Below, one piece after another: positions 10,136-18,705 of a DNA stretch of 37,472 bases. Origin of the DNA: CAYOEZ01 sp964402955 (GTDB lineage: Bacteria; Chloroflexota; DTOL01; DAOUCN01); assembly GCA_964402955.1 (NCBI GenBank), contig CAYOEZ010000015.1, positions 1 to 37,472 on the forward strand, read 5' to 3'. How positions within the stretch are numbered: position 1 is the stretch's first letter; each line of letters opens with the position of its first letter. The translations under genes were made by a program, and so were the position numbers. The notes under the pieces are model-generated. The model was not told the origin of the DNA, did no database searches, and was given only the letters and a program-made list of their open reading frames with translations.

Positions 10136-11436
10136 GTTGCCGTCACCTCCTTTTTCTTGTCTACGCGCCGCGCCATCACCGCGTCGCGTTCGGGGCCGAC
10201 CGTGATTTGGGTGATGGGTACCCCGGCCAACTGCTCGATTCTCTCGACATAACGGCGAGCGGCCAGAGGCAGATCGCTGAAACGGCGAACGGCTGTCGTA
10301 TCCTTCTGCCAGCCCGGTATGTCCTCGTAGACAACCTCGACGCGCGCCATGTCTTCGGCATCGAGCGGGAAGTCTGTGACGATGTCGCCATTGAGGCGGT
10401 AGGCCGTCGCCAGGCGCAGCACAGGCAGGGCATCGAGCACATCGAGCTTGGTCAGCGCCACACGGTCACAGCCGTTCAATTGGGCAGCGAAACGGGCCAT
10501 GGGGCCGTCGAACCAGCCACAGCGGCGTGGGCGACCGGTGGTCGCTCCGTACTCAGCGCCGGCTTTGCGAATGGCGTCGCCGGTCGCATCTGTCAGCTCA
10601 GTAGGGAAGGGGCCGCTGCCAACGCGCGTCTGGTATGCTTTGAGCACGCCGACAACGTGCGTGACGTGGCGTGGCGCAATGCCTGCACCCGAACCGACGC
10701 CAGCGGAGATCGTTGTTGCGGCGGTGCAGAATGGATAGGTGCCGAAATCGTTGTCGAGCAAGGTGCCATTGGCGCCCGCCATCAACACCGAGCGTCCAGC
10801 GCTGATCGCTTCCTGGATGATCGGATATGTCTCACGGATGTAGGGGGCAAGCTTGACCGTCACCTCTTGCAGATCGTGCCAGAGTTCCCCGGCGTGCACC
10901 TGTTCGCCGCCTAAGGCGACCAGCACCCGGTTCTTGATGCCCAGGCTGATGTTTAGCCGGTCACGAAGTGTGTTCAGACGGAGCAGATCGCCCACGCGCA
11001 GGCCCAGATAGCTCACCTTGTCGGCATGGACGGGACCGATGCCGCGGCCGGTTGTGCCTGTACGCCCCGATCCCTTCGCCGCCTCATGCAGACGGTCGAG
11101 CTGGCGATGGAAGGGCAAAATCAGGTGACAGCGGGGGGAGATCCACAGCCGCCCGTCCAGCCGCACGCCGACCTTTTCCAGCTCGGCGATCTCGTTTGCC
11201 AGAATGAAGGGATCAACGACAGTGCCGTTGGCAATCAGGCAGGTGGTCGTCGGTTGAAAGACGCCTGCAGGCACCAGGTGTAAGACGAACTTGCTCTTGC
11301 CGATGACGATCGTGTGGCCGGCGTTGGGGCCGGCATTGAAGCGAGCGACAAGATCGGCTTTCTTTGCCTCAAGATCGACAATGCGCCCCTTGCCTTCGTC
11401 ACCCCATTGTAAGCCAACAATCACTGTAACTGACAT
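10132..11436 (-). CDS. purA: Adenylosuccinate synthetase
   Basis: A 434-residue GTP-dependent ligase joining IMP and aspartate to make adenylosuccinate, the first committed step from IMP to AMP. The P-loop-like WGDEGKGR with catalytic Asp13 and the catalytic His41 in NAGHT are both present, as are TTGRGIGP and the GRPRRCGWFD segment. Length is normal. Two usually strict motifs differ: the common GGNNAGHT is AGPNAGHT, and EGAQG/EGANA is AGANG, with the Glu replaced by Ala. The family is still certain and catalytic residues are kept, so it is probably an active but divergent form. It starts 9 bases after purB and overlaps the small gene downstream, so the three form one minus-strand operon. Confidence 0.95.
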   Translation of the reverse strand: MSVTVIVGLQWGDEGKGRIVDLEAKKADLVARFNAGPNAGHTIVIGKSKFVLHLVPAGVFQPTTTCLIANGTVVDPFILANEIAELEKVGVRLDGRLWISPRCHLILPFHRQLDRLHEAAKGSGRTGTTGRGIGPVHADKVSYLGLRVGDLLRLNTLRDRLNISLGIKNRVLVALGGEQVHAGELWHDLQEVTVKLAPYIRETYPIIQEAISAGRSVLMAGANGTLLDNDFGTYPFCTAATTISAGVGSGAGIAPRHVTHVVGVLKAYQTRVGSGPFPTELTDATGDAIRKAGAEYGATTGRPRRCGWFDGPMARFAAQLNGCDRVALTKLDVLDALPVLRLATAYRLNGDIVTDFPLDAEDMARVEVVYEDIPGWQKDTTAVRRFSDLPLAARRYVERIEQLAGVPITQITVGPERDAVMARRVDKKKEVTAT

Positions 11437-11445
11437 GGTTGCTCC

Positions 11446-12852
11446 CTATTCCTTGCTCGCTATTCCTTGCTCCCTACAGATCTTTGCGAAACGACGGCAC
11501 AGGGCCGGCGCTTCGCCCACATCGGGTGGAGCGGTCAAAATCTCGTGGGCACGGGCGGCAGGCAGTAGTGCGGTCACGGCCGCATCGTGTGCGAGCGAAT
11601 CGGCCAGGGGATTGGCCTCACCGCGTTCGACGGCTGCCCATGCCGCAAGGGCATGCTGTCGAAACACTTCGTGCAAAGCCTGGCGGTCGCCCCCGGCGCT
11701 TGACAAATGGGCCAGCAGCGCGGTGCTGTTGGCAAACGGCGCATAGAGCGCCAGATTACGCTGCATCGCCGCCGGGCTGACACGCAGACCAGATAGTATG
11801 CGCCCGGCCAGTCGCAGCATCTCGTCGGCGGCAAGGAATCCCTCGGAGAGGATCAGTCGCCGGTTGGCAGAATCGTCGAGTGTGCGCTCGAGCATCGTGC
11901 TCGCTGCGTTGCCCCAGGCGACCGCAGGTAGGGCGGCGACAAAGCGCGCCAGCGAGCAGATACGCTCGGCCGACACCGGGTTGCGCTTGAAGGGCATGGC
12001 CGACGACCCGACCTGGCGCGCCCCAAACGGCTCACCCAGCTCGCCAAAGGCGGGCGATTGCAGCAGGCGCAGATCGAGTGCGAAGCGGTGCATCGTCTGG
12101 GCCAGTGAGGCCAGCGCATTCAAGATGAGCAGATCGGTCTTGCGCGGGTAGGTCTGGGTGGCGACGGGCACAGCATCAATCCCCAGGCTGGTCATCACGC
12201 GCTCTTCCATTTGCTGCACGCTGATGCTTGTGCCCTGCAAGAGCACGCCATACGAACCGGCTGTCCCAACTGCCCCCTTCATGCCCTTGCCGCGTGTCTG
12301 TGTGCGCGTCCAGGCAATGAGCTGCAGATCGGTCAGCACATCCTGGGCATATTGCGACAGGCGGTAGCCCAGCGTGGTCGGCTCGGCCGGCTGAATATGG
12401 GTATAGCCCTGCACCGGCGTCTCCGCGTATTTCTCGATCAGATCGAGGAATGCGCCCAATAGCTTCTGCCCGCGCTCTGTCAGGAGGTCGAGCGACAGGC
12501 GCAGGCGTAGAGCCTCGGCATTGTCCTCGATATCCATCGAGGTTGCACCCAGGTGCAGTCGCCCTCCGCCAAGAGTACACTGTCCGGCGAAGACCTTCAA
12601 CTCCGCCATCAAGTCGTGGCCGACTTCGGCTTCGATGACATGCGCGGCGGTAATGTCGATGCTGTTGCTGTGAGCGGCAATGTCGGCCACCTGGTCGGCG
12701 CTCAACAGCCCGGCCGCGGCTTGCGCCTCAGCCAGCGCAACCCAGACGCGCCGCCACAGTCGCCGTGTGGTCACTTCGGACCACAGCGAACGCATCTCAT
12801 TGCTGCCGTAGCGCCAGGTGAAGGGAGAGAGATAGGTCGAATAATCAAACAT
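11446..12852 (-). CDS. purB: Adenylosuccinate lyase
   Basis: A 468-residue member of the fumarase/aspartase superfamily. It releases fumarate from adenylosuccinate to give AMP and from SAICAR to give AICAR. Signature segments in order are LGATSMDIEDNAEALRL, the histidine motif GYTHIQPAEPTTLG and the flexible signature loop GSSAMPFKRNPVSAERI with its catalytic serine. Length is typical. The ATG at 12852 has AGGA close upstream. It is first in the purB-purA-small gene operon and is read from the promoter at 13011-13040 through a leader of about 150 bases that contains a terminator-like hairpin, so control by attenuation is plausible. Confidence 0.95.
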   Translation of the reverse strand: MFDYSTYLSPFTWRYGSNEMRSLWSEVTTRRLWRRVWVALAEAQAAAGLLSADQVADIAAHSNSIDITAAHVIEAEVGHDLMAELKVFAGQCTLGGGRLHLGATSMDIEDNAEALRLRLSLDLLTERGQKLLGAFLDLIEKYAETPVQGYTHIQPAEPTTLGYRLSQYAQDVLTDLQLIAWTRTQTRGKGMKGAVGTAGSYGVLLQGTSISVQQMEERVMTSLGIDAVPVATQTYPRKTDLLILNALASLAQTMHRFALDLRLLQSPAFGELGEPFGARQVGSSAMPFKRNPVSAERICSLARFVAALPAVAWGNAASTMLERTLDDSANRRLILSEGFLAADEMLRLAGRILSGLRVSPAAMQRNLALYAPFANSTALLAHLSSAGGDRQALHEVFRQHALAAWAAVERGEANPLADSLAHDAAVTALLPAARAHEILTAPPDVGEAPALCRRFAKICREQGIASKE

Positions 12853-12888
12853 GAGCGTCCTAATGCTAAACGCGGGTGAAAGGCAAAC

Positions 12889-12944
12889 AAAAAACGTCCG
12901 GTCTTCTGGCGTTGCTTATGGGGCAACAACCAGATGGCGGACGT
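12889..12944 (-). terminator. Intrinsic terminator (possible attenuator) in the purB leader
   Basis: Read on the minus strand, an outer stem ACGTCCG/CGGACGT encloses CTGG/CCAG and GTTGC/GCAAC stems and is followed at once by six T (12889-12894). It ends about 36 bases before the purB start and after the purB promoter, so it would stop transcription before the operon unless relieved. Confidence 0.7.
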
Positions 12945-12955
12945 CGCGCTGTCCT

Positions 12956-12989
12956 GCCTGTGCCCTCCGTCGCTGGGGAAGCATCAGGC
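12956..12989 (-). promoter_or_regulatory. Upstream leader hairpin of purB
   Basis: GCCTG-TGC (12956-12963) can pair with GCA-T-CAGGC (12981-12989) in the leader RNA, between the promoter and the terminator hairpin. It does not match the purine, ZTP or PRPP riboswitch consensus that I know. It may be an aptamer or anti-terminator part. Confidence 0.4.
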
Positions 12990-13010
12990 GCCATGATTCG
13001 CAGCCATAGT

Positions 13011-13040
13011 ATTGTATCATCTTGCACCGGCTGCTGTCAA
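13011..13040 (-). promoter_or_regulatory. Sigma-70-type promoter of the purB-purA operon
   Basis: On the minus strand TTGACA (13035-13040), an 18-base spacer and TACAAT (13011-13016) predict a start near 13004. It is divergent from the plus-strand promoter at 13084-13113. Confidence 0.8.
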
Positions 13041-13083
13041 GAAATTCTCTCATCGTCAGATGTCTGGCCAGCATTCGCTATCC

Positions 13084-13113
13084 TTGACTTTTTCTCCATT
13101 CACCATATATAAT
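13084..13113 (+). promoter_or_regulatory. Sigma-70-type promoter of the glycosyltransferase-like gene
   Basis: TTGACT (13084-13089), an 18-base spacer and TATAAT (13108-13113) lie about 205 bases before the start codon at 13320. The predicted leader is about 200 bases; I see no terminator hairpin or known riboswitch in it. Confidence 0.78.
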
Positions 13114-13319
13114 GCGGCGAGTCCTCATCTATTCGCAGACTGGCGCCCGCCATTCTGGCACAAGAGGCATCAAAGTGGGAAATGGCACATTCTTCCACCG
13201 GGCAAGAACTGAGGTTGCTCGGCGAGGGAGCACACGGCGCCGAACCTGAGGCCGGGAACGCCATCGTCCCGTAGCCTTTGGCACGCTTCATGCAGTGAAC
13301 GCAACACGTGGAGGACGCA

Positions 13320-15086
13320 ATGAGTCTGAGGCACCTGCCCCCCGGTGCGCCGCAATCCCACGGCGCATTGGCGGCTCGTCCTCTGCTACTGATCCTGGCA
13401 GGGTACCTCATCCTGTCGATAGGCCTGAGTCTCGTCTTGCCGCTCGGAGAAGCTGCCGATGAGGTCTCGCACCGCGGCTACGTGGAGGAGATTGCGCGCT
13501 ACGGCAGGCTACCTGACGCCTCTGGCCCAGCAGCCGGTGAAGCACACCAGCCTCCACTCTACTATGTGCTCGTCTCAGGGCTTACGCGCTGGCTGCCGCG
13601 CGCCGACATGCGTGTGCTGGCTAACCCTGACTTCTCGCTTGACAAGGCCTTTCCTCCCAACGTGCTGCTTCATCCACGCGCAGAGTCATTCCCGTATGGC
13701 GCTGATGCTCTGGCATGGCATATCATGCGCCTGGTCTCGTCTCTGCTGGGTGTGCTCACGATTTGGGCCACCTATCGTTTGGCCCAAGCGGCTGTTCCAG
13801 GCGATCCGGCCGTGGCCATCGCTGCTGCGGGCTTCGTTGCCTTCTTGCCTGGTTTTATACTCTTGAGCGCAGTCCTCAACAACGACAACCTGATCACGGC
13901 CCTGGCTGCACTAACAGCATGGCAATGGATGCGAATAGTGAAGAAGCCGCCACGCTTTGCCAATGCTGTGCTGCTGGGAGTTCTTCTGGGCCTGGCGGCG
14001 CTGAGCAAACTGTCCGGTCTGCTCCTTTCGGTCGTCAGTGCTGCGCTGTTTTTCTACTTGCTTAAGCGTCGTGGGGAACGTCGCCGCTGGCTGCTGAGCA
14101 GTGTGCTATGTTTCATTTTTTTTGCGATTATTGTTAGCCCACTGCTTGTTTCGAATGTCCAACGCTTCGAGGATCCCTTGGTCTGGTCTCATCTGCTGGC
14201 AACGTGGCCCAAAGCGGCAACGATTAGCCTGGCCGGTTGGTGGGGCTACGCAGTGAGCATGTATACATCATTCTGGGGCCGGTTCGGCGGAGCCATCCAC
14301 ATCTGGCTACCCATGCCCGTGTATGTTCTCCTGGGCATCATACCACTGCTCGCTCTTATCGGCCTGGCGCGGGTAGCGCGGGGATGTCGGGTAGAGCAGG
14401 CGCAGCGGTTCACGTGTCATGCCTTGTTGCTCTTCGTTGCATGTGACCTTGCGCTTCTACTTTCTCACATCCGCATGTCCGCGGTCGTAGCCGGCATGGA
14501 CCAGGCGCGTCATGTCTATCCAGGACTTGCGCCGCTATCTGCACTGATTGCCGTCGGGACGACGCGTTTGTGGCCGCAACGGCGGCAGGCAGCCGCAATG
14601 CTCCTCGTCGCGGCCATGTGCGCCTGCGCTGTCTTCACGATCGTTAGTGTCATGCGCACGTATAGTGTACCGGAGCGTGCAGGTGAGGCAATACCCGGTG
14701 CAGCGGCGGCGGATTTCGGTGGGCGGATTCGGCTGCTGTCCTCTACTATACAGCAGGAACCCTTAAGCGGTGGGACAAAAGTGCTCGTGACTACCTCCTG
14801 GCAGGCCATAGCGCCCGTCGACAATGTCTATTGGCTACTCCTGCGTGTGCTATCTAGCGGAGCTGTCGTGGCGACGGCAGACGGCGTCCCAGCGTCCGGG
14901 CTGCCCACAACAGACCTGTGGCGTCCAGGAGACGTATACGTGTCGCAGCATGCCATCACGATCCCGCATACCGTCCCATCTGGATCGTATACTGTGGACA
15001 TCGGGTTACATCCCGTTGGCCAGTGGGAATGGCTGCACGTACAGGGACAAGACACCCTGCGGCTTGGGCAAGTGGATGTTCGTTGA
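13320..15086 (+). CDS. Polytopic glycosyltransferase-like membrane protein (GT39/DUF2142 type)
   Basis: A 588-residue integral membrane protein. An N-terminal membrane segment is followed by an extracytoplasmic acidic motif (EAADEVSHRGYVEEIARYGRLP) and by AHQPPLYYVL, the layout seen in polyprenyl-phosphate-sugar-dependent glycosyltransferases of the ArnT/PMT/DUF2142 kind. About eight to ten further hydrophobic helices run to residue 450, and the last 130 residues form a soluble beta-rich domain typical of Chloroflexota homologues. It likely transfers a lipid-linked sugar on the outer face of the membrane; donor and acceptor are unknown. The chosen ATG has GGAGG 5 bases upstream and replaces an in-frame GTG at 13308. 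It is transcribed alone from the promoter at 13084-13113. Confidence 0.82.
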   Translation: MSLRHLPPGAPQSHGALAARPLLLILAGYLILSIGLSLVLPLGEAADEVSHRGYVEEIARYGRLPDASGPAAGEAHQPPLYYVLVSGLTRWLPRADMRVLANPDFSLDKAFPPNVLLHPRAESFPYGADALAWHIMRLVSSLLGVLTIWATYRLAQAAVPGDPAVAIAAAGFVAFLPGFILLSAVLNNDNLITALAALTAWQWMRIVKKPPRFANAVLLGVLLGLAALSKLSGLLLSVVSAALFFYLLKRRGERRRWLLSSVLCFIFFAIIVSPLLVSNVQRFEDPLVWSHLLATWPKAATISLAGWWGYAVSMYTSFWGRFGGAIHIWLPMPVYVLLGIIPLLALIGLARVARGCRVEQAQRFTCHALLLFVACDLALLLSHIRMSAVVAGMDQARHVYPGLAPLSALIAVGTTRLWPQRRQAAAMLLVAAMCACAVFTIVSVMRTYSVPERAGEAIPGAAAADFGGRIRLLSSTIQQEPLSGGTKVLVTTSWQAIAPVDNVYWLLLRVLSSGAVVATADGVPASGLPTTDLWRPGDVYVSQHAITIPHTVPSGSYTVDIGLHPVGQWEWLHVQGQDTLRLGQVDVR

Positions 15087-15119
15087 GCGGAATAGCGAGA
15101 GGGTAGCACTACTGGATCT

Positions 15120-15157
15120 GCGTCAATCATGCGCCAGTTCCGGCGCATGATTGACGC
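15120..15157. terminator. 16-bp perfect hairpin after the glycosyltransferase gene
   Basis: Arms 15120-15135 and 15142-15157 (starting GCGTCAATCATGCGCC) form a perfect 16-bp stem with a 6-base loop, 34 bases after the stop codon. There is no T-run, so it may be a terminator, or a repeat end next to the transposase remnant. Confidence 0.5.
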
Positions 15158-15199
15158 GAGAGTTCCGAAGCAACCCGGTACGAGGCGCCCCTAAACTGA

Positions 15200-15528
15200 T
15201 CACAAGGTGAGATCTGCATGCTTGGTCTGGGCAGACAGTTGACCGACTGTTGCCATGACGGCATCAGCCTGAGCTTGCAGCTCAGTTCGGCAGCGCTGCT
15301 GAACTTCAACCGTGCGCTCGAGCAGCCCGGCGAAGAAGGCATCCAGCTTCTCGGGCGCCTTGGCCGCGCTCCCAAAACAGGTGTTCGCTGTCACTTCGTC
15401 GCGGATCCAGTCCCGGATGGCCTCGTCAGCATTGAAGTCAGGGCTGTAAGCAGGCAGGGCCACCAGACGCCGGTTCAGATCGGGTGTCTTCAGATAGGTG
15501 CGGATGGCGTGGTCGGCCCGGAGTGCGC
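15200..15528 (-). pseudogene. IS630-family transposase, 3' remnant
   Basis: About 108 codons match the C-terminal third of an IS630-type DDE transposase: AIRTYLKTPDLNRRLVALPA, then YSPDFNADEAIRDWIRDEV (the usual PAYSPDFNPDE motif with the final catalytic Glu), then AFFAGLLERTVEVQQRC. The N-terminal helix-turn-helix and the first two catalytic Asp residues are absent. Upstream (15530-15670) the frame stays open but the residues look unrelated and derive from an intergenic repeat. It is therefore a decayed insertion sequence that cannot move by itself. It lies between the glycosyltransferase gene and the secreted beta-helix gene. Confidence 0.8.
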
Positions 15529-15539
15529 CCTGCCCCTGC

Positions 15540-15667
15540 GCACGCCGATCGCGAATCTGAAGGCGATCGCAAAAGCAGTCGTGTGAGTTGAACGGCGATG
15601 AACGTAGAAGGGAGCGCAGAAGGACGCTGGTAAGAGCCATGGTCTTGATTCGTGTCCATCCGCTATT
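15540..15667. repeat. Dispersed repeat, copy 1
   Basis: Contains aaggcgatcgcaaaagcagt, then a gatgaacg...cttgattcgtgtccatccgc inverted arrangement. A related copy lies at 18706-18835. A second shared block, cctaaactgatc-caag-tga-atctgca, occurs at 15190-15217 here and at 18839-18868 there. Confidence 0.65.
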
Positions 15668-15753
15668 CATGCGGCCCTAAGCAGGCCGACCAGGCGAGGC
15701 GCGTGAATGACCATCGGGCTGGGTGTACAGCGGGCGGCGCTGCGCGAACGCAA

Positions 15754-15781
15754 AGAGCGGGGCCACCACCGGCCCCGCTCT
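15754..15781 (-). terminator. Terminator of the secreted beta-helix gene
   Basis: An 11-bp perfect GC-rich stem (AGAGCGGGGCC and complement; arms 15754-15764 and 15771-15781) with a 6-base loop lies 26 bases after the stop of the minus-strand gene. On that strand it is followed by a short TTT. Confidence 0.65.
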
Positions 15782-15807
15782 GACGCGCTGTGTCTCCGTG
15801 CTACGTG

Positions 15808-16337
15808 CTAGTTTTTGTGGATGACGATGCTGCCGCCACCCAGAGCCGTGGAATCATTGCCGGTGTCGTCTGCACCCATCTTGTTATCGTAGACGATGCC
15901 ATCGGCATCCCAGATCTTGATGCGGAACTTGTCCACTCCGCCTCCGCCGGCGACCTGGCCATCAATGGCGGTCAGCATGAACTGGTAGCTACCTGCACCA
16001 TTGATCGTGCCGGTGCCCTTGTACTGGGCCCTGGCCCCAGCAATGACCAGCCAGTCGTAGGAGGTGCTCTTGAAGTTCAGGTTGCCTGCTTTGAACTGGA
16101 ACTCGGTGTTGCCGGTGGGCACATTGGCGCCCTTCTGGTACTTGGCGATGAAGCCGAAGGTCGCCTTGCCCGTGAGGGCCGGATCAGCCACATAAGCGCC
16201 GGCCGGCGAGTTGATCCAGCCACCACCGGTGACGAAGCCACCGGTAGGATCGTAGACGGCCAGGACCTTGCTTTGCGATGTGAAGATTCAGTCCTCGCCA
16301 CCTACGGTCTTTGCTTGCACATCATAGACCCCGCCAC
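15808..16337 (-). CDS. Secreted beta-helix protein, C-terminal fragment with in-frame TGA
   Basis: This is the C-terminal part of the protein whose N-terminal part lies at 16348-18284; ten N separate them. The frame reads GGVYDVQAKTVGGED, then TGA at 16288-16290, then IFTSQSKVLAVYDPTGGFVT and a beta-rich domain of about 150 residues (GGGWINSPAGAYVADP, TGKATFGFIAKYQKG, SYDWLVIAGARAQYKG, GGSIVIHKN) that resembles the post-COAP-type C-terminal domain of secreted proteins. The open part restarts at ATG 16191, but that is surely internal. The TGA may be a consensus error next to the gap, a true nonsense mutation, or a sign that sequences were wrongly joined. Confidence 0.75.
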
Positions 16338-16347
16338 NNNNNNNNNN
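16338..16347. other. Assembly gap (10 N)
   Basis: Ten ambiguous bases lie inside the secreted protein gene. The protein on the two sides repeats the same module start (GVYNVRA.../GVYDVQA...), so the real gap is probably much longer than ten bases. Confidence 0.97.
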
Positions 16348-18284
16348 GAGGAGGGGAAGGTTCCGGCCGGTGAGTGGATCCGGCCGCCGCAAGGGACGAA
16401 GACGCCAGCCGGGTCGTAGACGACGACAAACGCCGTTGCCTCGCGGCCCGCAAGACAATCACCGAGCAAGCCACCTCCCGTGACCACGGCGCGCACGTTG
16501 TAGACGCCAGTGGGCAGACTGACGGTAACCTCGGCCACCCCATTCGCATCCGTCGTGGCAACCCCCACGGAGGTGCCATTCGCAAAGAACTCGACAGAGA
16601 CGCCCGGAACGGGCGCCGGCAGGCCATTGCCAGCCGAGTTCACGAGCTTCGCCCGGAGTACCACGGAACCGGAGCTGGGGAAGACCGTGTCGCCCGTGTA
16701 CGTGAGCCCAGTGATCCACGGATCGAAGTCGACTGTGTCATTCACGCTGTTGCCGAGACCGGTCGGGTTGCTGGCCGCATTGTAGGGACCGCTTGGGTCG
16801 CCCCACCAGTTGTTCTCAGCATCGACCACGGTCTCCAAGTTATTCTGCATGCCCACGCCGTTGGTAACGATGTTATTGAGATGGAACACGTTGCCGGTGA
16901 GGGCGCTGGGACTAATCCACACGCCGAACTGCGTGTTGTTGTTGATCGTGTTGTCGGTGACGGTCGTGGAGCCGGCACCGTTTCGGATGGTCAGGCCGCC
17001 CGGGTTAGCGGCGTTTCCGGCGTTGCGGAGGATCTTGTTCCCCGACACAATTACGTTGCTCGTGTTGACGAGGACTATCCCCGATGCGCCGTTGTCCGTC
17101 GTCGTGTTGCCGATGATGGCGACACCGCTCGAATTGAGCAGCGCGATGCCGTTGGCTGAGCGGCCGGAGACGGTGTTGCCGCTGACAGAGCCCCCCGTCA
17201 TGCGGAAGAGTTGGATACCGTTCAGGTTTCCGGCACCGACTGTGTTGTCCTTCACCACGGGCGAGGAGAAGGTGCTGCTTCCGTCGAGGATGATCCGCCC
17301 AGCCGACGGACCGGGCAGCGTGTTGCCGCTGATCTCCACTCCCGAGCTGGAGGAGTAGGCGACCATGATGTCGCCCTTCACCGTGTTGCCGATGATCTTG
17401 GTGCCCGAGTTGTCAGTCGGGATAGATGGGGCCCAAGCGCCTACCGAAATGCCCTTGTCGGCCAGCATGTTGCCCTGGATCACGTTGTCTCTGCTCAGGG
17501 ATCCTAGGTTGATCTGGGCATCAATGTACCCATCGTAGATCGTGATTCCGGCCCAATCGTACAGATTGCCCCCCAGCGCCGCGACCGTGTTGTTCATAAT
17601 CTTGTTGCCGCTCGAATGCCAGATGTAGACCGCCGACAAGACGTCACTGAACACGTTGTTCTCGACCGTGTTCCCGTCCGATCCCAGATGCGATGGATCA
17701 CCGGCGTACAGACCACCGATCATCACACCTGCGGTGTTGTAGGTTGCCCACGTTCCCTCAAAGTGCCTGTGGAACGTGAACCCACGGATCGTGACATTGC
17801 TGGCGATAATGGTGACCGCGTTGGGGGCCGCGCCCCCAGTAGGTGTGATGCCTGGGGGTGTCGTGTAGTAAGCGTCCCATCCTTGGGGACCCGGGTGGAA
17901 TGTGCCACCTGTCGACCACTGGATCGCGACTGGGTTCGACCACACATTGTGCGTGGACTCGATAACGGTGTTCGCTGGATTCGAGTCAACAGCCTCGATG
18001 GTCAACCCATCCTTGTAGACAATAAGCGCGGGCGCAAACCAGTCGTTCGGACCCCAGTGGGGCGCAGTATGAGGAGCCTCGCGAGTCCCGTAGGTTCCTG
18101 GGTAGACCAGGATTGTGTCGCCGGGATTAGCAGCGTTCACAGCATCCTGGGGATGCAGGTAGCAGGGGGTATTCCCGCCACAGACACCGGCGAAGTCGAC
18201 GTACAGGGTTCCGGGGTTAGCGCTGAGCGGCTGCACCATCAGGAGCAGGGCCAGCACCACGATCAGGGTAAGTAGCTTTTTCAC
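16348..18284 (-). CDS. Secreted right-handed beta-helix protein, N-terminal part
   Basis: An exported protein of at least 645 residues. The GTG start at 18284 has AAGGAGAG about 6 bases upstream and opens a clean signal peptide (VKKLLTLIVVLALLLMVQPL, cleaved after SAN or nearby). Residues about 30-510 form a parallel beta-helix of NosD/pectate-lyase type with many N-x-I-x-G-N-T repeats (GVAIIGNTTTDNGASGIVLV) and the characteristic NNWWGDPSGP and VDFDPWITG. An Ig-like segment follows (VEFFANGTSVGVATTDANGV), then VYDPAGVFVPCGGRIHSPAG and the N gap. No lyase catalytic residues can be assigned, so polysaccharide binding or adhesion is as likely as cleavage. It has its own promoter and a long leader. 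Confidence 0.85.
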
Positions 18285-18472
18285 CGTTCTCTCCTTTTTC
18301 AGCTTGAATTGTGGGGATAAACCGCGAAGATAAGCAGGAAACGATGAAGGGGAATGTCGCTCACCTTCGAGCAACGAAACCTGGGGATGGCAGAACATCG
18401 GCAATGGGCGTCACCTCCTCGACGTTGAGCAGGCGGTGTCCCCAGGGGCACAGCGTTGGGCGAAGACAACAT

Positions 18473-18513
18473 AAAAAGCGACCGTCTGCCTGGTGGTGAG
18501 CAGCACTGGCCGC
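18473..18513 (-). terminator. Terminator-like hairpin in the beta-helix gene leader
   Basis: On the minus strand GCGGCC pairs with GGTCGC (one G-T), enclosing CTGC/GCAG, and is followed by TTTTT (18473-18477). It lies about 60-100 bases after the predicted transcription start and about 190 before the gene, so it may act as an attenuator. Confidence 0.5.
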
Positions 18514-18580
18514 TTGTCTTGGTGCAGCTTCGATCCGATCGTCTCGCCAGGCAAGAGCCTGGCCCTTCCAGAGCAGCTAC

Positions 18581-18610
18581 AGTGTAGCACATGTGCATGG
18601 CATGTGTCAA
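18581..18610 (-). promoter_or_regulatory. Sigma-70-type promoter of the beta-helix gene
   Basis: On the minus strand TTGACA (18605-18610), 18 bases and TACACT (18581-18586). The predicted start near 18575 leaves a leader of about 290 bases without a recognised coding gene. Confidence 0.75.
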
Positions 18611-18705
18611 TACTTTTTCCTTGCATTTGTTGTTTGTTTAAAAAATTGCTTGCACGGCGAAACGCCGGCCGGCGACAGCCTGGCGTCCAGCGCGCCTGGC
18701 CAATC

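Noticed and set aside
12889..13004. Purine (guanine/adenine), ZTP or PRPP riboswitch in the purB leader
   Set aside because: The conserved core sequences of these classes are not present on reading; only an unassigned attenuator is claimed.
12876..13112. 78-codon plus-strand frame over the purB leader and divergent promoters
   Set aside because: Overlaps two strong promoters and a terminator hairpin; residues look random.
16288..16290. TGA read as selenocysteine
   Set aside because: No redox Cys/Sec context and no convincing downstream SECIS-like structure; the position is next to an assembly gap.
15790..16419. Plus-strand 209-codon frame through the N gap
   Set aside because: It is the antisense of a clear secreted-protein C-terminus and crosses ambiguous bases.
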